Position numbers and translations under genes: made by a program | The notes under the pieces: model-generated | Databases searched by the model: none | What the model saw: the letters and a program-made list of their open reading frames with translations, nothing else | What the model was told of the DNA's origin: nothing | NCBI GenBank assembly: GCA_964228145.1 | Contig: CAXQZJ010000178.1 | Location: 1 to 12,448 of the forward strand | DNA from: Pseudobowmanella sp964228145 | GTDB lineage: Bacteria; Pseudomonadota; Gammaproteobacteria; Enterobacterales; Alteromonadaceae | DNA length: 12,448 nucleotides | Direction: 5' to 3' | Part shown: piece by piece, positions 1 to 8,517 of the stretch | How the letters are laid out: each line of letters opens with the position of its first letter | Position numbering within the stretch: the stretch's first letter is position 1

Positions 1-1
1 T

Positions 2-2341
2 AATCGCTTTATTAGCGCGTGTGAGCACGCCATTTTTTCCAACCGCGGTGTTGTAGTCGGCTTGTTCGTACTGGTTACGCTGTTTTTAGGCTACCAGGCG
101 TCCCAGCTAAAACTCGATGCCTCTTTTACCAAGAATATCCCGCTGAATCACGAGTACATGCAAAACTACACCAAACATCAAAAAGATTTTGGTGGTGCTA
201 ACAATGTGCTGGTGTCGGTGTGTGATACTAATCAAACGATTTTTAATCAGAATTTCTTTGACCGCTTAAAAAGTGTTCACGACGAAATTTTCTTTAGTCC
301 TGGTGTTGATCGCGCGCAGGTAGTCTCGTTATTTGCGCCATCAACGCGTTTTACTGAAATCGTTGAAGGGGGATTTTCTGGTGGGCCTGTCATTCCATCG
401 GACTTCGATTCGTCTCGCCCGCAGGATTTAAACAAGGTACGGGACAATGTTGTAAAAGCGGGCATTGTCGGCCGCCAGGTATCTGACGATTTTACCTGTG
501 CTATGGTCACGGCCAAGCTGCTCGACATTAATCCCGAAACGGGTGAACAACTCAATACCATCGAATTCGCAGAACGGCTCGAAACACAAGTTCGTGAAAA
601 ATACGAAGATGACAGCATTTCAATTCACATCATTGGCTTTGCTAAAATGGTCGGTGATGTTGCCAATGGTGCAAAGGGCGTATTGTTATTCTTTGCTATT
701 GCCATCGCAATTACCGGCGTCATGGTATTCCTGTTCTCTAAATCATTGCAAAAAACCTTTTTAGCCCTGACCTGTTCGATCGTATCAGTGGTATGGCAAA
801 TGGGTTTGTTAACAGTTTTGGGCTTTGGCCTAGACCCTATGTCCATCTTAGTGCCTTTCTTGGTCTTCGCTATCGGTGTCAGCCACGGCGTACAAATGAT
901 CAACGCGGTCGGCAAAGGGGTGCGACGCGGTCTCACCGTAGAAAAAGCGGCGCAGTTTGCCTTTACCAGTTTACTGGTGCCTGGTGGTATCGCTTTGCTG
1001 TCTGATACTGTTGGCTTCCTGACTCTGCTGGTGATCGATATCGGTATTATTCGCGAACTTGCGATTACGGCGAGTTTAGGGGTTGCGGTTATAATTCTAA
1101 CTAACCTGATACTACTGCCAGTATTGATGAGTTACATCAAACTGGGGGATCATTATAAGGCTAAGTTTGAAGGTAAGGAGATTAAAACCAACCGCTACTG
1201 GCGGGCTATGTCGACGGTTGCGCAGCCTAAGCCTGCAATCATCATTATTTTGGTCACTCTGGGATTATTTGCGGTTGGATTCTGGCAGGCAGATAAGATG
1301 AAAATTGGTGATCTTCACGCAGGAGCACCTGCGCTGCATGAAGACTCCCGTTACAACCAGGATACTTTTCTGATTACCGATAAGTACGCCATCAGTGTTG
1401 ACTACATTTCTGTGTTGGTTGAAGCAACTCCGAATGCCTGTACCTCTCATTCAATCATGAGTGCCATTGATGACTTCCAGTGGAGAATGGAAAACGTTGA
1501 AGGCGTAAACTCGGCGGTTAGTTTGGCTTCAATTGCTAAAACAGTGAATGCTGGCTACAACGAAGGTAACCCGAAATGGCGTGTGTTGCCGCGTAATCAA
1601 CAGACATTGGTACAAGCGATTGCACGTGTTCCGACTACTTCGGGTCTGTTAAATGGCGATTGCTCGGTGATGCCGGTTATTTTGTTTTTGAATGACCACA
1701 AGGCTGAAACTATCGAGCGAGTGGTAGATGCAGTGAAATCCTACCGTACCGATTACCAAAGCGAGGATCTCAAGTTTCAGCTAGCGTCGGGGCCGGTGGG
1801 TGTTATGGCGGCGACCAACGAAGCGGTGAGTGATGCCCAGGATCCGATGTTATGGTACGTATTTGGCGCCGTTATCTTACTGTGTCTGTTGAGCTTCCGC
1901 TCGTTGCGAGCAACCCTGGCAGTGGTATTACCCTTGTATGTGGTATCAGTATTAGCGCAAGCGCTGATGACTAAATTACAAATTGGTCTGACTGTCTCGA
2001 CCTTGCCGGTGATTGCGTTAGGTGTTGGTATAGGTGTGGATTACGGTATTTATATCCTGTCGACCATGAACGCCAAACTTAAGCAAAACATAGATGTGAA
2101 AGAAGCCTATTTGCTGGCGCTACAGGAACGAGGCAGCGCTGTATTGTTTACCGGTATTACCCTGGCAATCGGAGTGAGTACCTGGGTATTCTCAGCGCTT
2201 AAGTTCCAGATGGATATGGGCATTTTGCTGACCTTTATGTTCATCGTCAACATGCTCGGAGCTGTGATTGTGCTACCTGCGTTAGCCGCGTTATTCTGGC
2301 GTAATCAGCACAAAAAGCGTCACGATCAGCACCAGAACTGA
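2..2341 (+). CDS. RND/MMPL-superfamily inner-membrane exporter, 5' end outside window
   Basis: This gene encodes a proton-driven exporter-like membrane protein of the RND superfamily (MMPL/SSD type, COG1033); its substrate cannot be told from sequence. The reading frame is open from base 2, and the residues before the first TTG (base 62) already look like the family's N-terminus, so the true start lies a few codons upstream. The visible 779 residues show the duplicated RND layout: one membrane helix (about residues 17-32), a large periplasmic loop, five helices (about 227-377), then a second helix-loop-five-helix unit from about 412 to the C-terminus. The first half has GVSHGVQ in its fourth helix (292-298). 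The second half has GVGIGVDYG (674-682), whose Asp680 sits where RND proteins place proton-relay acids. The C-terminus is a short basic, His-rich tail. In related genera such genes often follow DUF1302/DUF1329 and YCF48-like genes; that region is outside this window. The family call is secure, the transported compound unknown. Confidence 0.9.
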   Translation, partial: NRFISACEHAIFSNRGVVVGLFVLVTLFLGYQASQLKLDASFTKNIPLNHEYMQNYTKHQKDFGGANNVLVSVCDTNQTIFNQNFFDRLKSVHDEIFFSPGVDRAQVVSLFAPSTRFTEIVEGGFSGGPVIPSDFDSSRPQDLNKVRDNVVKAGIVGRQVSDDFTCAMVTAKLLDINPETGEQLNTIEFAERLETQVREKYEDDSISIHIIGFAKMVGDVANGAKGVLLFFAIAIAITGVMVFLFSKSLQKTFLALTCSIVSVVWQMGLLTVLGFGLDPMSILVPFLVFAIGVSHGVQMINAVGKGVRRGLTVEKAAQFAFTSLLVPGGIALLSDTVGFLTLLVIDIGIIRELAITASLGVAVIILTNLILLPVLMSYIKLGDHYKAKFEGKEIKTNRYWRAMSTVAQPKPAIIIILVTLGLFAVGFWQADKMKIGDLHAGAPALHEDSRYNQDTFLITDKYAISVDYISVLVEATPNACTSHSIMSAIDDFQWRMENVEGVNSAVSLASIAKTVNAGYNEGNPKWRVLPRNQQTLVQAIARVPTTSGLLNGDCSVMPVILFLNDHKAETIERVVDAVKSYRTDYQSEDLKFQLASGPVGVMAATNEAVSDAQDPMLWYVFGAVILLCLLSFRSLRATLAVVLPLYVVSVLAQALMTKLQIGLTVSTLPVIALGVGIGVDYGIYILSTMNAKLKQNIDVKEAYLLALQERGSAVLFTGITLAIGVSTWVFSALKFQMDMGILLTFMFIVNMLGAVIVLPALAALFWRNQHKKRHDQHQN

Positions 2342-2362
2342 ACAGTGTAAAGATAAACTACC

Positions 2363-2390
2363 AAAAGGCCGCGACGCGGCCTTTTTTTTT
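2363..2390 (+). terminator. Intrinsic terminator after the RND exporter gene
   Basis: A GC-rich hairpin has arms GGCCGC and GCGGCC around a GAC loop, extended by an A4/T4 pairing and followed by a run of nine T. It begins 22 bases after the exporter stop codon. It is a textbook Rho-independent terminator and separates the exporter transcript from gdhB. The A tract on the left also gives it some potential on the opposite strand, but no minus-strand gene is seen nearby. Confidence 0.93.
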
Positions 2391-2397
2391 ACTTCTC

Positions 2398-2426
2398 TTG
2401 CAGGCCAGAATTCGAGACAATATAAA
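2398..2426 (+). promoter_or_regulatory. Candidate sigma-70 promoter 1 for gdhB
   Basis: TTGCAG (2398-2403) and TATAAA (2421-2426) are separated by 17 bases. The -10 matches consensus at 5 of 6 positions; the -35 is weak beyond its TTG. A start near base 2433 would give a leader of about 68 bases. It lies just after the exporter terminator, where a promoter is needed. The call rests on pattern matching only. Confidence 0.4.
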
Positions 2427-2436
2427 AACACCTTAA

Positions 2437-2467
2437 TTGTCAAACTCTTGCTGCCCTCTGCTAGACT
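2437..2467 (+). promoter_or_regulatory. Candidate sigma-70 promoter 2 for gdhB (extended -10)
   Basis: TTGTCA (2437-2442) lies 19 bases before TAGACT (2462-2467). The -10 carries an upstream TG one base away (TGCTAGACT), an extended -10 arrangement that can tolerate a poorly spaced -35. The start would fall near 2474, giving a leader of about 27 bases. The palindrome GACTAGTC (2464-2471) overlaps the -10 and the expected start region. This is an alternative to promoter 1, or a second start. Confidence 0.4.
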
Positions 2468-2500
2468 AGTCAGTAGGCAGGTCGCAAAACGGATTAATAA

Positions 2501-5500
2501 ATGGCAATCGCACATACTTCTTCGGTAATACTGGATAATGTTCACCAACTTATTCAAAAGAAAGTCGACAAAAATCAGGCTGCACTGGTTACTCAGTTCG
2601 CAGATATCTTATTCAGTAATATCGCCAAAGAAGATTTGGAAAATCGTAACGATAGTGACCTGTATGGTGCTACGTTAAGTTTATGGAACAAATTCAGTGT
2701 TTATAATGGCAAAAAGCCATTAGTAAATGTTTTTAACCCCGAAGTGGAAACCCACGGTTGGACATCCAGCCATACGGTGGTTGAAATTATCGTCGACGAC
2801 ATGTCATTCCTGGTCGACTCAGTGCGTATGTCACTTAATCGGCTGAACATTTCTACGCACCTGTTATTGCATAGTCCTATTGAGTTATACCGTAACAACA
2901 AACATCAGGTTGAGCGTTTTGTTGATCACGGTGAAACCCAGGAAGACTCCTGTAAACAGACTATTTTCCTGATTGAGATCGACCACCAGAGTTCAAAGCA
3001 AGCGCTTAAAGCGATTACCGATGAATTGTTGTCCGTGGTTGAAGAGATATCCTTGACCGTCAGTGACTGGCAGGACATGCGTGAACGACTGCTGGATATT
3101 ATTGCCGACTATCCTCAGCAGCCAATGCCGGCTGGCGACGCGGAACGTCAGGAAACACTGCAATTTTTAAAATGGGTGGCAGACAATAACTTCACGCTGA
3201 TGGGCTACCGTAGTTATCAGTCAAAGGCTATTGAAGGGGATTATCGTTGGGTACCTGATGAAAAATCCAGCTTAGGCCTGATGAAGCGTTCGATGTCACA
3301 ACGTGATCGTTTATTATCAAACATTCCATTGTCTGCGCGAGAAGAAACGCTCAGCCATAATCCTTTAATTTTGACCAAAACAAATTCTAAATCCCGGGTG
3401 CACAGAAATGCCTACATGGATTACATTGGGATTAAGCGTTTTGACGAGCAGGGTCGGGTAATTGGCGAAGACCGTTTTATCGGTTTGTATGCGGCAACAT
3501 TCTACAATCGAGGCGTGTCTGAATTACCTATTCTCAGTAAGAAGATTGAACGGGTCTGCCAACAGTCCGGTTATCCTAAAAATACCCATGCCCACAAAGC
3601 GTTTCTGAATATTTTAGAAACCTACCCGCGTGATGAGTTGCTTCAAGCCAGAGAACATGAATTGGAGCAAATAGGTACCGGTATCCTGCAAATGCAGGAG
3701 CGGGGTATTTCACGGTTGTTTGTGCGACGTGATCCCTTTGGCCGATTCTTCTCCTGTATGGTGTTTGTACCTCGTGAACGCTATAACACCCAATTGCGAA
3801 TTGACACACAACGGCAATTAGCCAAAGCCTTTGGCAGCGACCGCGAAGTTGAGTTTACAACTTTCTTCTCGGAATCCGTATATGCCCGCACTCACTACAT
3901 CGTTCGGGTCAAAAATAACAATGTGGAAATTGATGTGAAGGAAATTGAAAATAACCTCATCGAGCTGTCAAAAGGCTGGAACGATAAACTCAGTGCAGCA
4001 CTAACCTCGGCACACGGCGAAGCGGGTGGTAAGGTCCTGGACAACCGTTACGGCAACGCGTTTACCCGCAGTTATAAAGAGCATAATCTGCCAACCACAG
4101 CAGTGGTTGATATCGACAAGGTCGAGGGCCTTAACGACGATAAAACCCTGGATATGTTGTTTTATCGCCCACTGGAAGAGAGTAATAGCAGTGAAGCGGT
4201 GAAGTTAAAGTTATTTCATCTTAATTCACCGATTCATTTGTCAGATGTGTTACCGATGTTGGAGAACTTTGGTCTGCGGGTTATCGATGAAAGTCCATAC
4301 CAGGTAAAAACCGCCGATGGCAAAGTGAGCTGGATTATGGATTTTTCCATGTTGCACAAAAGCAGTGGCAACATGAGCCTCGATCGAGCACAAAGTTTAT
4401 TCCAGGACGCGTTTTCTAAAGTTTGGAATGAACAGTTAGAAGACGATGCATTCAATCGACTGGTGCTTGGGGCTGGTATGCCCGGTCGTACAGTGACCAT
4501 TTTACGGGCCTATGCCAAGTACATGCGTCAAACTGGTAGCTCGTTCAGTAAGGATTACATAGCCCGAACTCTGGATAGCTATCCAAAAATCGCCAAGCTG
4601 CTCACCTCTGTTTTTGACTTACGCTTCAATCCGTCTATTAAACGCAGCGATAAGAAAGTCGATGATGCGATTGGCAAAATTAAGCAAGAACTTGAAAACG
4701 TCAATAATCTGGATGACGACCGTATTATTCGTCGTTATCTTGACATGATCATGGCCACCTTGCGGACCAACTTTTATCAGGCTGCAGATAACGGTGAGGA
4801 CAAGTCATATGTCAGCTTTAAGATATTACCTGAGCTGATTCCTGAGATGCCGCTTCCGTTGCCGAAGTTCGAAATTTTCGTTTACTCGCCGCGGGTCGAA
4901 GGCGTGCATTTACGTGGTGGTAAAGTGGCACGGGGCGGATTGCGTTGGTCAGATCGCCAGGAAGATTTCCGTACTGAAGTGTTGGGCTTAGTCAAAGCCC
5001 AACAAGTCAAGAACACGGTAATAGTACCAGTAGGTGCCAAAGGCGGTTTTGTATGCAAAAAACCACCAACAGAAGGTGGTCGGGCAGCGTTCTTTGAGGA
5101 AGGCAAAGCCTGTTACCGTATCTTTATTCGCAGTTTATTGGATATCACAGACAATATTGTCAATGGCGAAATCGTACCACCGAAAGATGTAGTTCGACTG
5201 GACGAAGACGATCCTTATTTGGTCGTTGCTGCTGATAAAGGCACAGCGACATTCTCAGATATCGCCAATGGTATTTCAGAAGAATATGGTTTCTGGATGG
5301 GAGATGCCTTTGCGTCAGGTGGCTCAGTAGGTTACGACCATAAAGGCATGGGCATCACAGCCCGTGGTGGTTGGGAATCGGTTAAGCGCCACTTCCGTGA
5401 GATGGGTGTCGATTGCCAGACAACTGATTTTACGTGTGTAGGTGTCGGCGATATGGCCGGTGATGTGTTTGGTAACGGTATGTTGTTATCAGAACATACT

Positions 5501-7333
5501 CGCTTGATTTGTGCGTTTAACCATTTGCACATCTTCTTTGATCCGGATCCCGATGCGAAAAGTAGTTACGCGGAACGCAAGCGCTTGTTCGAAAACCCCC
5601 AGCTAAGCTGGGAAGACTATGATAGCAAACTGATTTCGAAGGGCGGTGGCGTTTTCCACCGAAGTGCCAAATCCATTAAATTAACCCCTGAAATGAAAAA
5701 GTGGTTAGGCACCAGCCAGGCAACCATGACGCCCAACGAGCTGATTAAGAACGTGCTGAAAATGCCGGTTGATTTGCTGTGGAATGGTGGCATTGGTACT
5801 TATGTGAAGTCATCCCGCGAATCTCATGCTGAAGTCGGGGATCGTGCTAATGACGATTTACGCGTAAACGGCAAAGAGGTGCGTGCCAAAATTATCGGTG
5901 AAGGTGGAAATCTGGGTCTGACCCAGTTAGGCCGGATTGAATATGCCGCCAATGGAGGCCGAATCAATACAGACTTTATCGATAACGTCGGCGGGGTCGA
6001 TTGCTCGGATAACGAAGTCAATATCAAAATATTGCTCAACACCTTGGTTAATGATGGTGAGCTCACGGTCAAACAGCGTAATAAACTGCTTTATGACATG
6101 ACCGATGATGTTGCATCTATCGTGTTAGAGGATTGTTATCGTCAAACCCAGTCAATTTCCGTGACCCACTTAGGTGGCGTGTCCATGTTAAAAGAAGAAT
6201 TACGCTTCATTCATGGTTTGGAAAAAGAGGGTTATCTGAACCGTGAGTTGGAATTTATCCCTTCCGATGATGAGATCTCAGACCGTTTAGCCAAGGGTAT
6301 GGGCCTGACCCGACCGGAATTATCCGTGTTGACTGCCTATGGCAAAATGGTCCTGAAAGAAAAGTTAGCAATCCCGCAAATCACTGATAACCCCTATCAT
6401 GGCCGCATGTTGCCGCAAGCGTTTCCTGATGTACTGCGTAAAAAGTATGCAGAGCAAATGGAAAAGCACCCGCTGCGCAGTGAAATTATTGCCACAAAAT
6501 TGGCCAATTGCATGGTCAATGACATGGGTATGAACTTTATTCATCGTTTGCAGGAGGAAACCGGTGGGACACTACCTGAAATAGCTGAAGCTTACTCCAT
6601 CGTAAAAGGCGTATTCGGTGCCCATCAATTAATCGAATCTATTGAAGATTTGGACAATCAGGTTGATGCGAATGTGCAATTAGGTATGTTGAACCAAATC
6701 CGCCGTAATATGCGTCGATCGGTCCGTTGGTACCTAAGGCATGGCAATAAGGGTCAGGATATTCAGACTGCCATTGATTTCTACTTGCCTGCCTGCGAAG
6801 ACTTATTGGCCAACGTCGAGCACTACCTGATGGAAGAAGAGTATGCGGGGTTGGTCAAGGACAGTGAGAAACTCATTAAACGCGGCGTGCCCAAGGCACT
6901 GGCATTCAAAGTTGCGTGTCTGAGTACCTTATTCTCTGCATTTGACCTGGCTCAGGTTGCAGAAACTGAAAACGCTGATCGGGCCAAGGCTGCAAGCATT
7001 TACTTTAAATTAGGTCATCAGCTTGAAATCCATTGGTTCCTGGAACAAATAAATAATCAGGATGTCGCCAATCACTGGCAAGCTTTGGCTCGCGCTTCGT
7101 ACCGCGAAGAGCTTGATTGGCAACAACGTTCATTAACCACAGTGTTATTGCGCTATGGAAAAGACAAGTCAGATACAGATACAATCCTGTCCGAATGGAT
7201 GGAGGCTCATCAATCCTTGCTGGAACGTTGGACAAGTATGATGTACGAGTTTAAAACCAGCACAACCCATGAATTTGCCAAGTTCTCAGTGGCACTTCGT
7301 GAACTGATGCTACTCAGTGTCAACTGCCACTAA
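2501..7333 (+). CDS. gdhB: Large (GDH-180 class) NAD-specific glutamate dehydrogenase
   Basis: This enzyme oxidises L-glutamate with NAD+ to 2-oxoglutarate, ammonium and NADH in the cytoplasm, the catabolic direction that feeds amino-acid carbon into the TCA cycle. At 1610 residues it belongs to the very large GDH class typified by Pseudomonas aeruginosa GdhB (about 1620 residues), far longer than the usual 450-residue GDHs. Roughly the first 700 residues are the class-specific regulatory region with ACT-like segments. The catalytic core follows: GGLRWSDR (about 811-818), PVGAKGGF (843-850, Lys847 the expected catalytic lysine region), VAADKGTATFSD (909-920) and the dinucleotide-binding glycine motif GVGDMAGDVFG (981-991). 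It then continues through WNGGIGTYVK and IIGEGGNLG. The last 400 or so residues are the helical C-terminal region of the class. ATG 2501 is preceded directly by an in-frame TAA (2498-2500), so the gene cannot start earlier; the Shine-Dalgarno is weak. In P. aeruginosa the enzyme is allosterically controlled by arginine and aspartate; whether this holds here is inference. It is complete, monocistronic and bounded by terminators on both sides. Confidence 0.97.
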   Translation: MAIAHTSSVILDNVHQLIQKKVDKNQAALVTQFADILFSNIAKEDLENRNDSDLYGATLSLWNKFSVYNGKKPLVNVFNPEVETHGWTSSHTVVEIIVDDMSFLVDSVRMSLNRLNISTHLLLHSPIELYRNNKHQVERFVDHGETQEDSCKQTIFLIEIDHQSSKQALKAITDELLSVVEEISLTVSDWQDMRERLLDIIADYPQQPMPAGDAERQETLQFLKWVADNNFTLMGYRSYQSKAIEGDYRWVPDEKSSLGLMKRSMSQRDRLLSNIPLSAREETLSHNPLILTKTNSKSRVHRNAYMDYIGIKRFDEQGRVIGEDRFIGLYAATFYNRGVSELPILSKKIERVCQQSGYPKNTHAHKAFLNILETYPRDELLQAREHELEQIGTGILQMQERGISRLFVRRDPFGRFFSCMVFVPRERYNTQLRIDTQRQLAKAFGSDREVEFTTFFSESVYARTHYIVRVKNNNVEIDVKEIENNLIELSKGWNDKLSAALTSAHGEAGGKVLDNRYGNAFTRSYKEHNLPTTAVVDIDKVEGLNDDKTLDMLFYRPLEESNSSEAVKLKLFHLNSPIHLSDVLPMLENFGLRVIDESPYQVKTADGKVSWIMDFSMLHKSSGNMSLDRAQSLFQDAFSKVWNEQLEDDAFNRLVLGAGMPGRTVTILRAYAKYMRQTGSSFSKDYIARTLDSYPKIAKLLTSVFDLRFNPSIKRSDKKVDDAIGKIKQELENVNNLDDDRIIRRYLDMIMATLRTNFYQAADNGEDKSYVSFKILPELIPEMPLPLPKFEIFVYSPRVEGVHLRGGKVARGGLRWSDRQEDFRTEVLGLVKAQQVKNTVIVPVGAKGGFVCKKPPTEGGRAAFFEEGKACYRIFIRSLLDITDNIVNGEIVPPKDVVRLDEDDPYLVVAADKGTATFSDIANGISEEYGFWMGDAFASGGSVGYDHKGMGITARGGWESVKRHFREMGVDCQTTDFTCVGVGDMAGDVFGNGMLLSEHTRLICAFNHLHIFFDPDPDAKSSYAERKRLFENPQLSWEDYDSKLISKGGGVFHRSAKSIKLTPEMKKWLGTSQATMTPNELIKNVLKMPVDLLWNGGIGTYVKSSRESHAEVGDRANDDLRVNGKEVRAKIIGEGGNLGLTQLGRIEYAANGGRINTDFIDNVGGVDCSDNEVNIKILLNTLVNDGELTVKQRNKLLYDMTDDVASIVLEDCYRQTQSISVTHLGGVSMLKEELRFIHGLEKEGYLNRELEFIPSDDEISDRLAKGMGLTRPELSVLTAYGKMVLKEKLAIPQITDNPYHGRMLPQAFPDVLRKKYAEQMEKHPLRSEIIATKLANCMVNDMGMNFIHRLQEETGGTLPEIAEAYSIVKGVFGAHQLIESIEDLDNQVDANVQLGMLNQIRRNMRRSVRWYLRHGNKGQDIQTAIDFYLPACEDLLANVEHYLMEEEYAGLVKDSEKLIKRGVPKALAFKVACLSTLFSAFDLAQVAETENADRAKAASIYFKLGHQLEIHWFLEQINNQDVANHWQALARASYREELDWQQRSLTTVLLRYGKDKSDTDTILSEWMEAHQSLLERWTSMMYEFKTSTTHEFAKFSVALRELMLLSVNCH

Positions 7334-7350
7334 GTAGCACACTATTTGAT

Positions 7351-7380
7351 AAGCCTCGGCAACTGCCGGGGCTTTTTATT
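7351..7380 (+). terminator. Intrinsic terminator after gdhB
   Basis: A ten-pair stem (7351-7360 with 7365-7374, one T-G wobble) closes an AACT loop and runs into TTTTTATT. It starts 17 bases after the gdhB stop. It ends only 22 bases before the pyrD start codon, so it sits in what would be the pyrD leader. Confidence 0.88.
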
Positions 7381-7401
7381 ATCTGGAAAAGAGGAAACCC
7401 T

Positions 7402-8409
7402 GTGTACGGTGCACTTAAAAATATATTGTTTCAGCTCGATGCGGAACGTTCTCACGATTTAACGTTAAACACATTAAAACGTACTCAACACAATTTCTTA
7501 TCTTCTTTCTACCAGCAGCGGTTACCTTCAAAACCGGTGAGCGCATTTGGATTAACATTCGACAATCCGGTCGGTTTGGCTGCGGGCTTAGACAAAAACG
7601 GTGAGTGCATTGATGCGTTTGCAAAAATGGGTTTTGGCTTTATTGAAGTAGGCACGGTGACACCTAAACCGCAACCTGGCAATGAGAAGCCTCGATTATT
7701 TCGCTTGCCTGAGGCGCACGCGATTATTAATCGCATGGGTTTTAACAACAAGGGTGTCGATTACTTGGTCGAACAGGTCAAGAGGGCAGAGTATCGCGGC
7801 GTTCTGGGTATTAATATTGGCAAAAATAAACAGACGGAAGAAAAAGATGCCCTCAAGGATTATCTCATCTGTTTACACAAAGTTTATCTTCATGCTGATT
7901 ACGTCACGATTAATATTTCCTCACCTAACACACCAGGTCTGCGAAACCTTCAACATGGAGAGGCGTTGACCGAATTACTGACCGGGATTAAACAAGCTCA
8001 AGCCGAACTTTGTCAAAAACACGGAAAGTATGTGCCTGTGTTGGTCAAGATTGCGCCGGATTTATCCGATCAGGAACTGGCCGACATGGCAGCGGTATTT
8101 ATAAAAACTCAAATAGATGGGGTAATCGCCACCAATACTACCTTGGATCGTGACGCAGTGAAGGGCCTTAAACACGCCGATGAAACAGGTGGATTATCAG
8201 GTTCAGTGTTGACTGCCCGTAGCCAACTGATCGGTGAAAAACTCATTGCTTTGTTAGACGGTGCTATGCCGGTGATCGGGGTAGGGGGCATTGATAGCGC
8301 CGCGGCAGCCAGAGCGAGGATCGAAGCGGGATCGCCTTTGATCCAAGTGTATTCTTCTTTGATCTATAAAGGACCAAACTTGATCCGTGAGATCGTGGAG
8401 TCTTTATAA
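7402..8409 (+). CDS. pyrD: Dihydroorotate dehydrogenase (quinone), class 2
   Basis: PyrD catalyses the fourth step of de novo pyrimidine synthesis, oxidising dihydroorotate to orotate and passing electrons through FMN to membrane quinones. It is peripheral on the inner membrane. The 335 residues match E. coli PyrD (336). The N-terminal 30 or so residues form the helical quinone-tunnel extension that marks class 2. FMN and substrate motifs follow in order: NPVGLAAGLDKNG (55-67), NRMGFNN (110-116), NISSPNTPGLR with Ser174 as the class 2 catalytic base (E. coli Ser175), Lys216, TNTT (244-247), GVGG (293-296) and YSS (317-319). The start is GTG at 7402 with a good GAGGA Shine-Dalgarno (7391-7395) six bases upstream, and the N-terminus matches the family. 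The gdhB terminator sits immediately upstream, so its promoter must lie inside or before that hairpin. Confidence 0.98.
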   Translation: MYGALKNILFQLDAERSHDLTLNTLKRTQHNFLSSFYQQRLPSKPVSAFGLTFDNPVGLAAGLDKNGECIDAFAKMGFGFIEVGTVTPKPQPGNEKPRLFRLPEAHAIINRMGFNNKGVDYLVEQVKRAEYRGVLGINIGKNKQTEEKDALKDYLICLHKVYLHADYVTINISSPNTPGLRNLQHGEALTELLTGIKQAQAELCQKHGKYVPVLVKIAPDLSDQELADMAAVFIKTQIDGVIATNTTLDRDAVKGLKHADETGGLSGSVLTARSQLIGEKLIALLDGAMPVIGVGGIDSAAAARARIEAGSPLIQVYSSLIYKGPNLIREIVESL

Positions 8410-8410
8410 C
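8380..8410 (+). promoter_or_regulatory. Weak candidate promoter for zapC at the pyrD 3' end
   Basis: TTGATC (8380-8385) and TATAAC (8405-8410) are separated by 19 bases and overlap the last pyrD codons. The -10 is good (5 of 6) but the spacing is long. A start near 8417 would include the whole zapC leader inverted repeat. Read-through from pyrD is an equally good explanation for zapC expression, because no terminator lies between the genes. Confidence 0.25.
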
Positions 8411-8440
8411 GATCTAATGTAAAGACTTAAAAACGAGAAT

Positions 8441-8517
8441 TAATTATTCCTTTTAAAACAGGATGTTAGCGTTAAGCTGTCAAAGACGCTGCAAAGACAC
8501 ACTAAATGGAATAATTA
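8441..8517 (+). repeat. Inverted repeat in the zapC leader that covers the start site
   Basis: TAATTATTCC (8441-8450) is the exact reverse complement of GGAATAATTA (8508-8517). After one T-T mismatch (8451/8507) the pairing continues for four more bases (8452-8455 with 8503-8506), giving 14 pairs of 15. The right arm contains most of the zapC Shine-Dalgarno (TGGA, 8507-8510) and the first base of its ATG. The 47-base loop holds a second small hairpin (AGCGT with ACGCT). In RNA the structure would hide the zapC start site. The pairing is seen directly; a regulatory role is inference. Confidence 0.55.

Noticed and set aside
62..64. TTG at 62 as the start codon of the RND exporter
   Set aside because: The frame is open to base 2 and the residues before it resemble the family's N-terminus, so the gene simply enters from outside the window.
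4234..6072. Several minus-strand open frames of 66-88 codons inside gdhB
   Set aside because: They lie opposite strongly conserved codons, lack recognisable domains or ribosome binding sites, and have the composition expected of antisense shadows.
7682..7969. 95-codon plus-strand open frame inside pyrD
   Set aside because: It is an out-of-frame reading of conserved PyrD codons with no recognisable protein features.
8463..8516. 18-residue N-terminal extension of ZapC from ATG 8463
   Set aside because: The extra residues have no family counterpart, the only purine run abuts that ATG, and ATG 8517 matches the E. coli start with good spacing.
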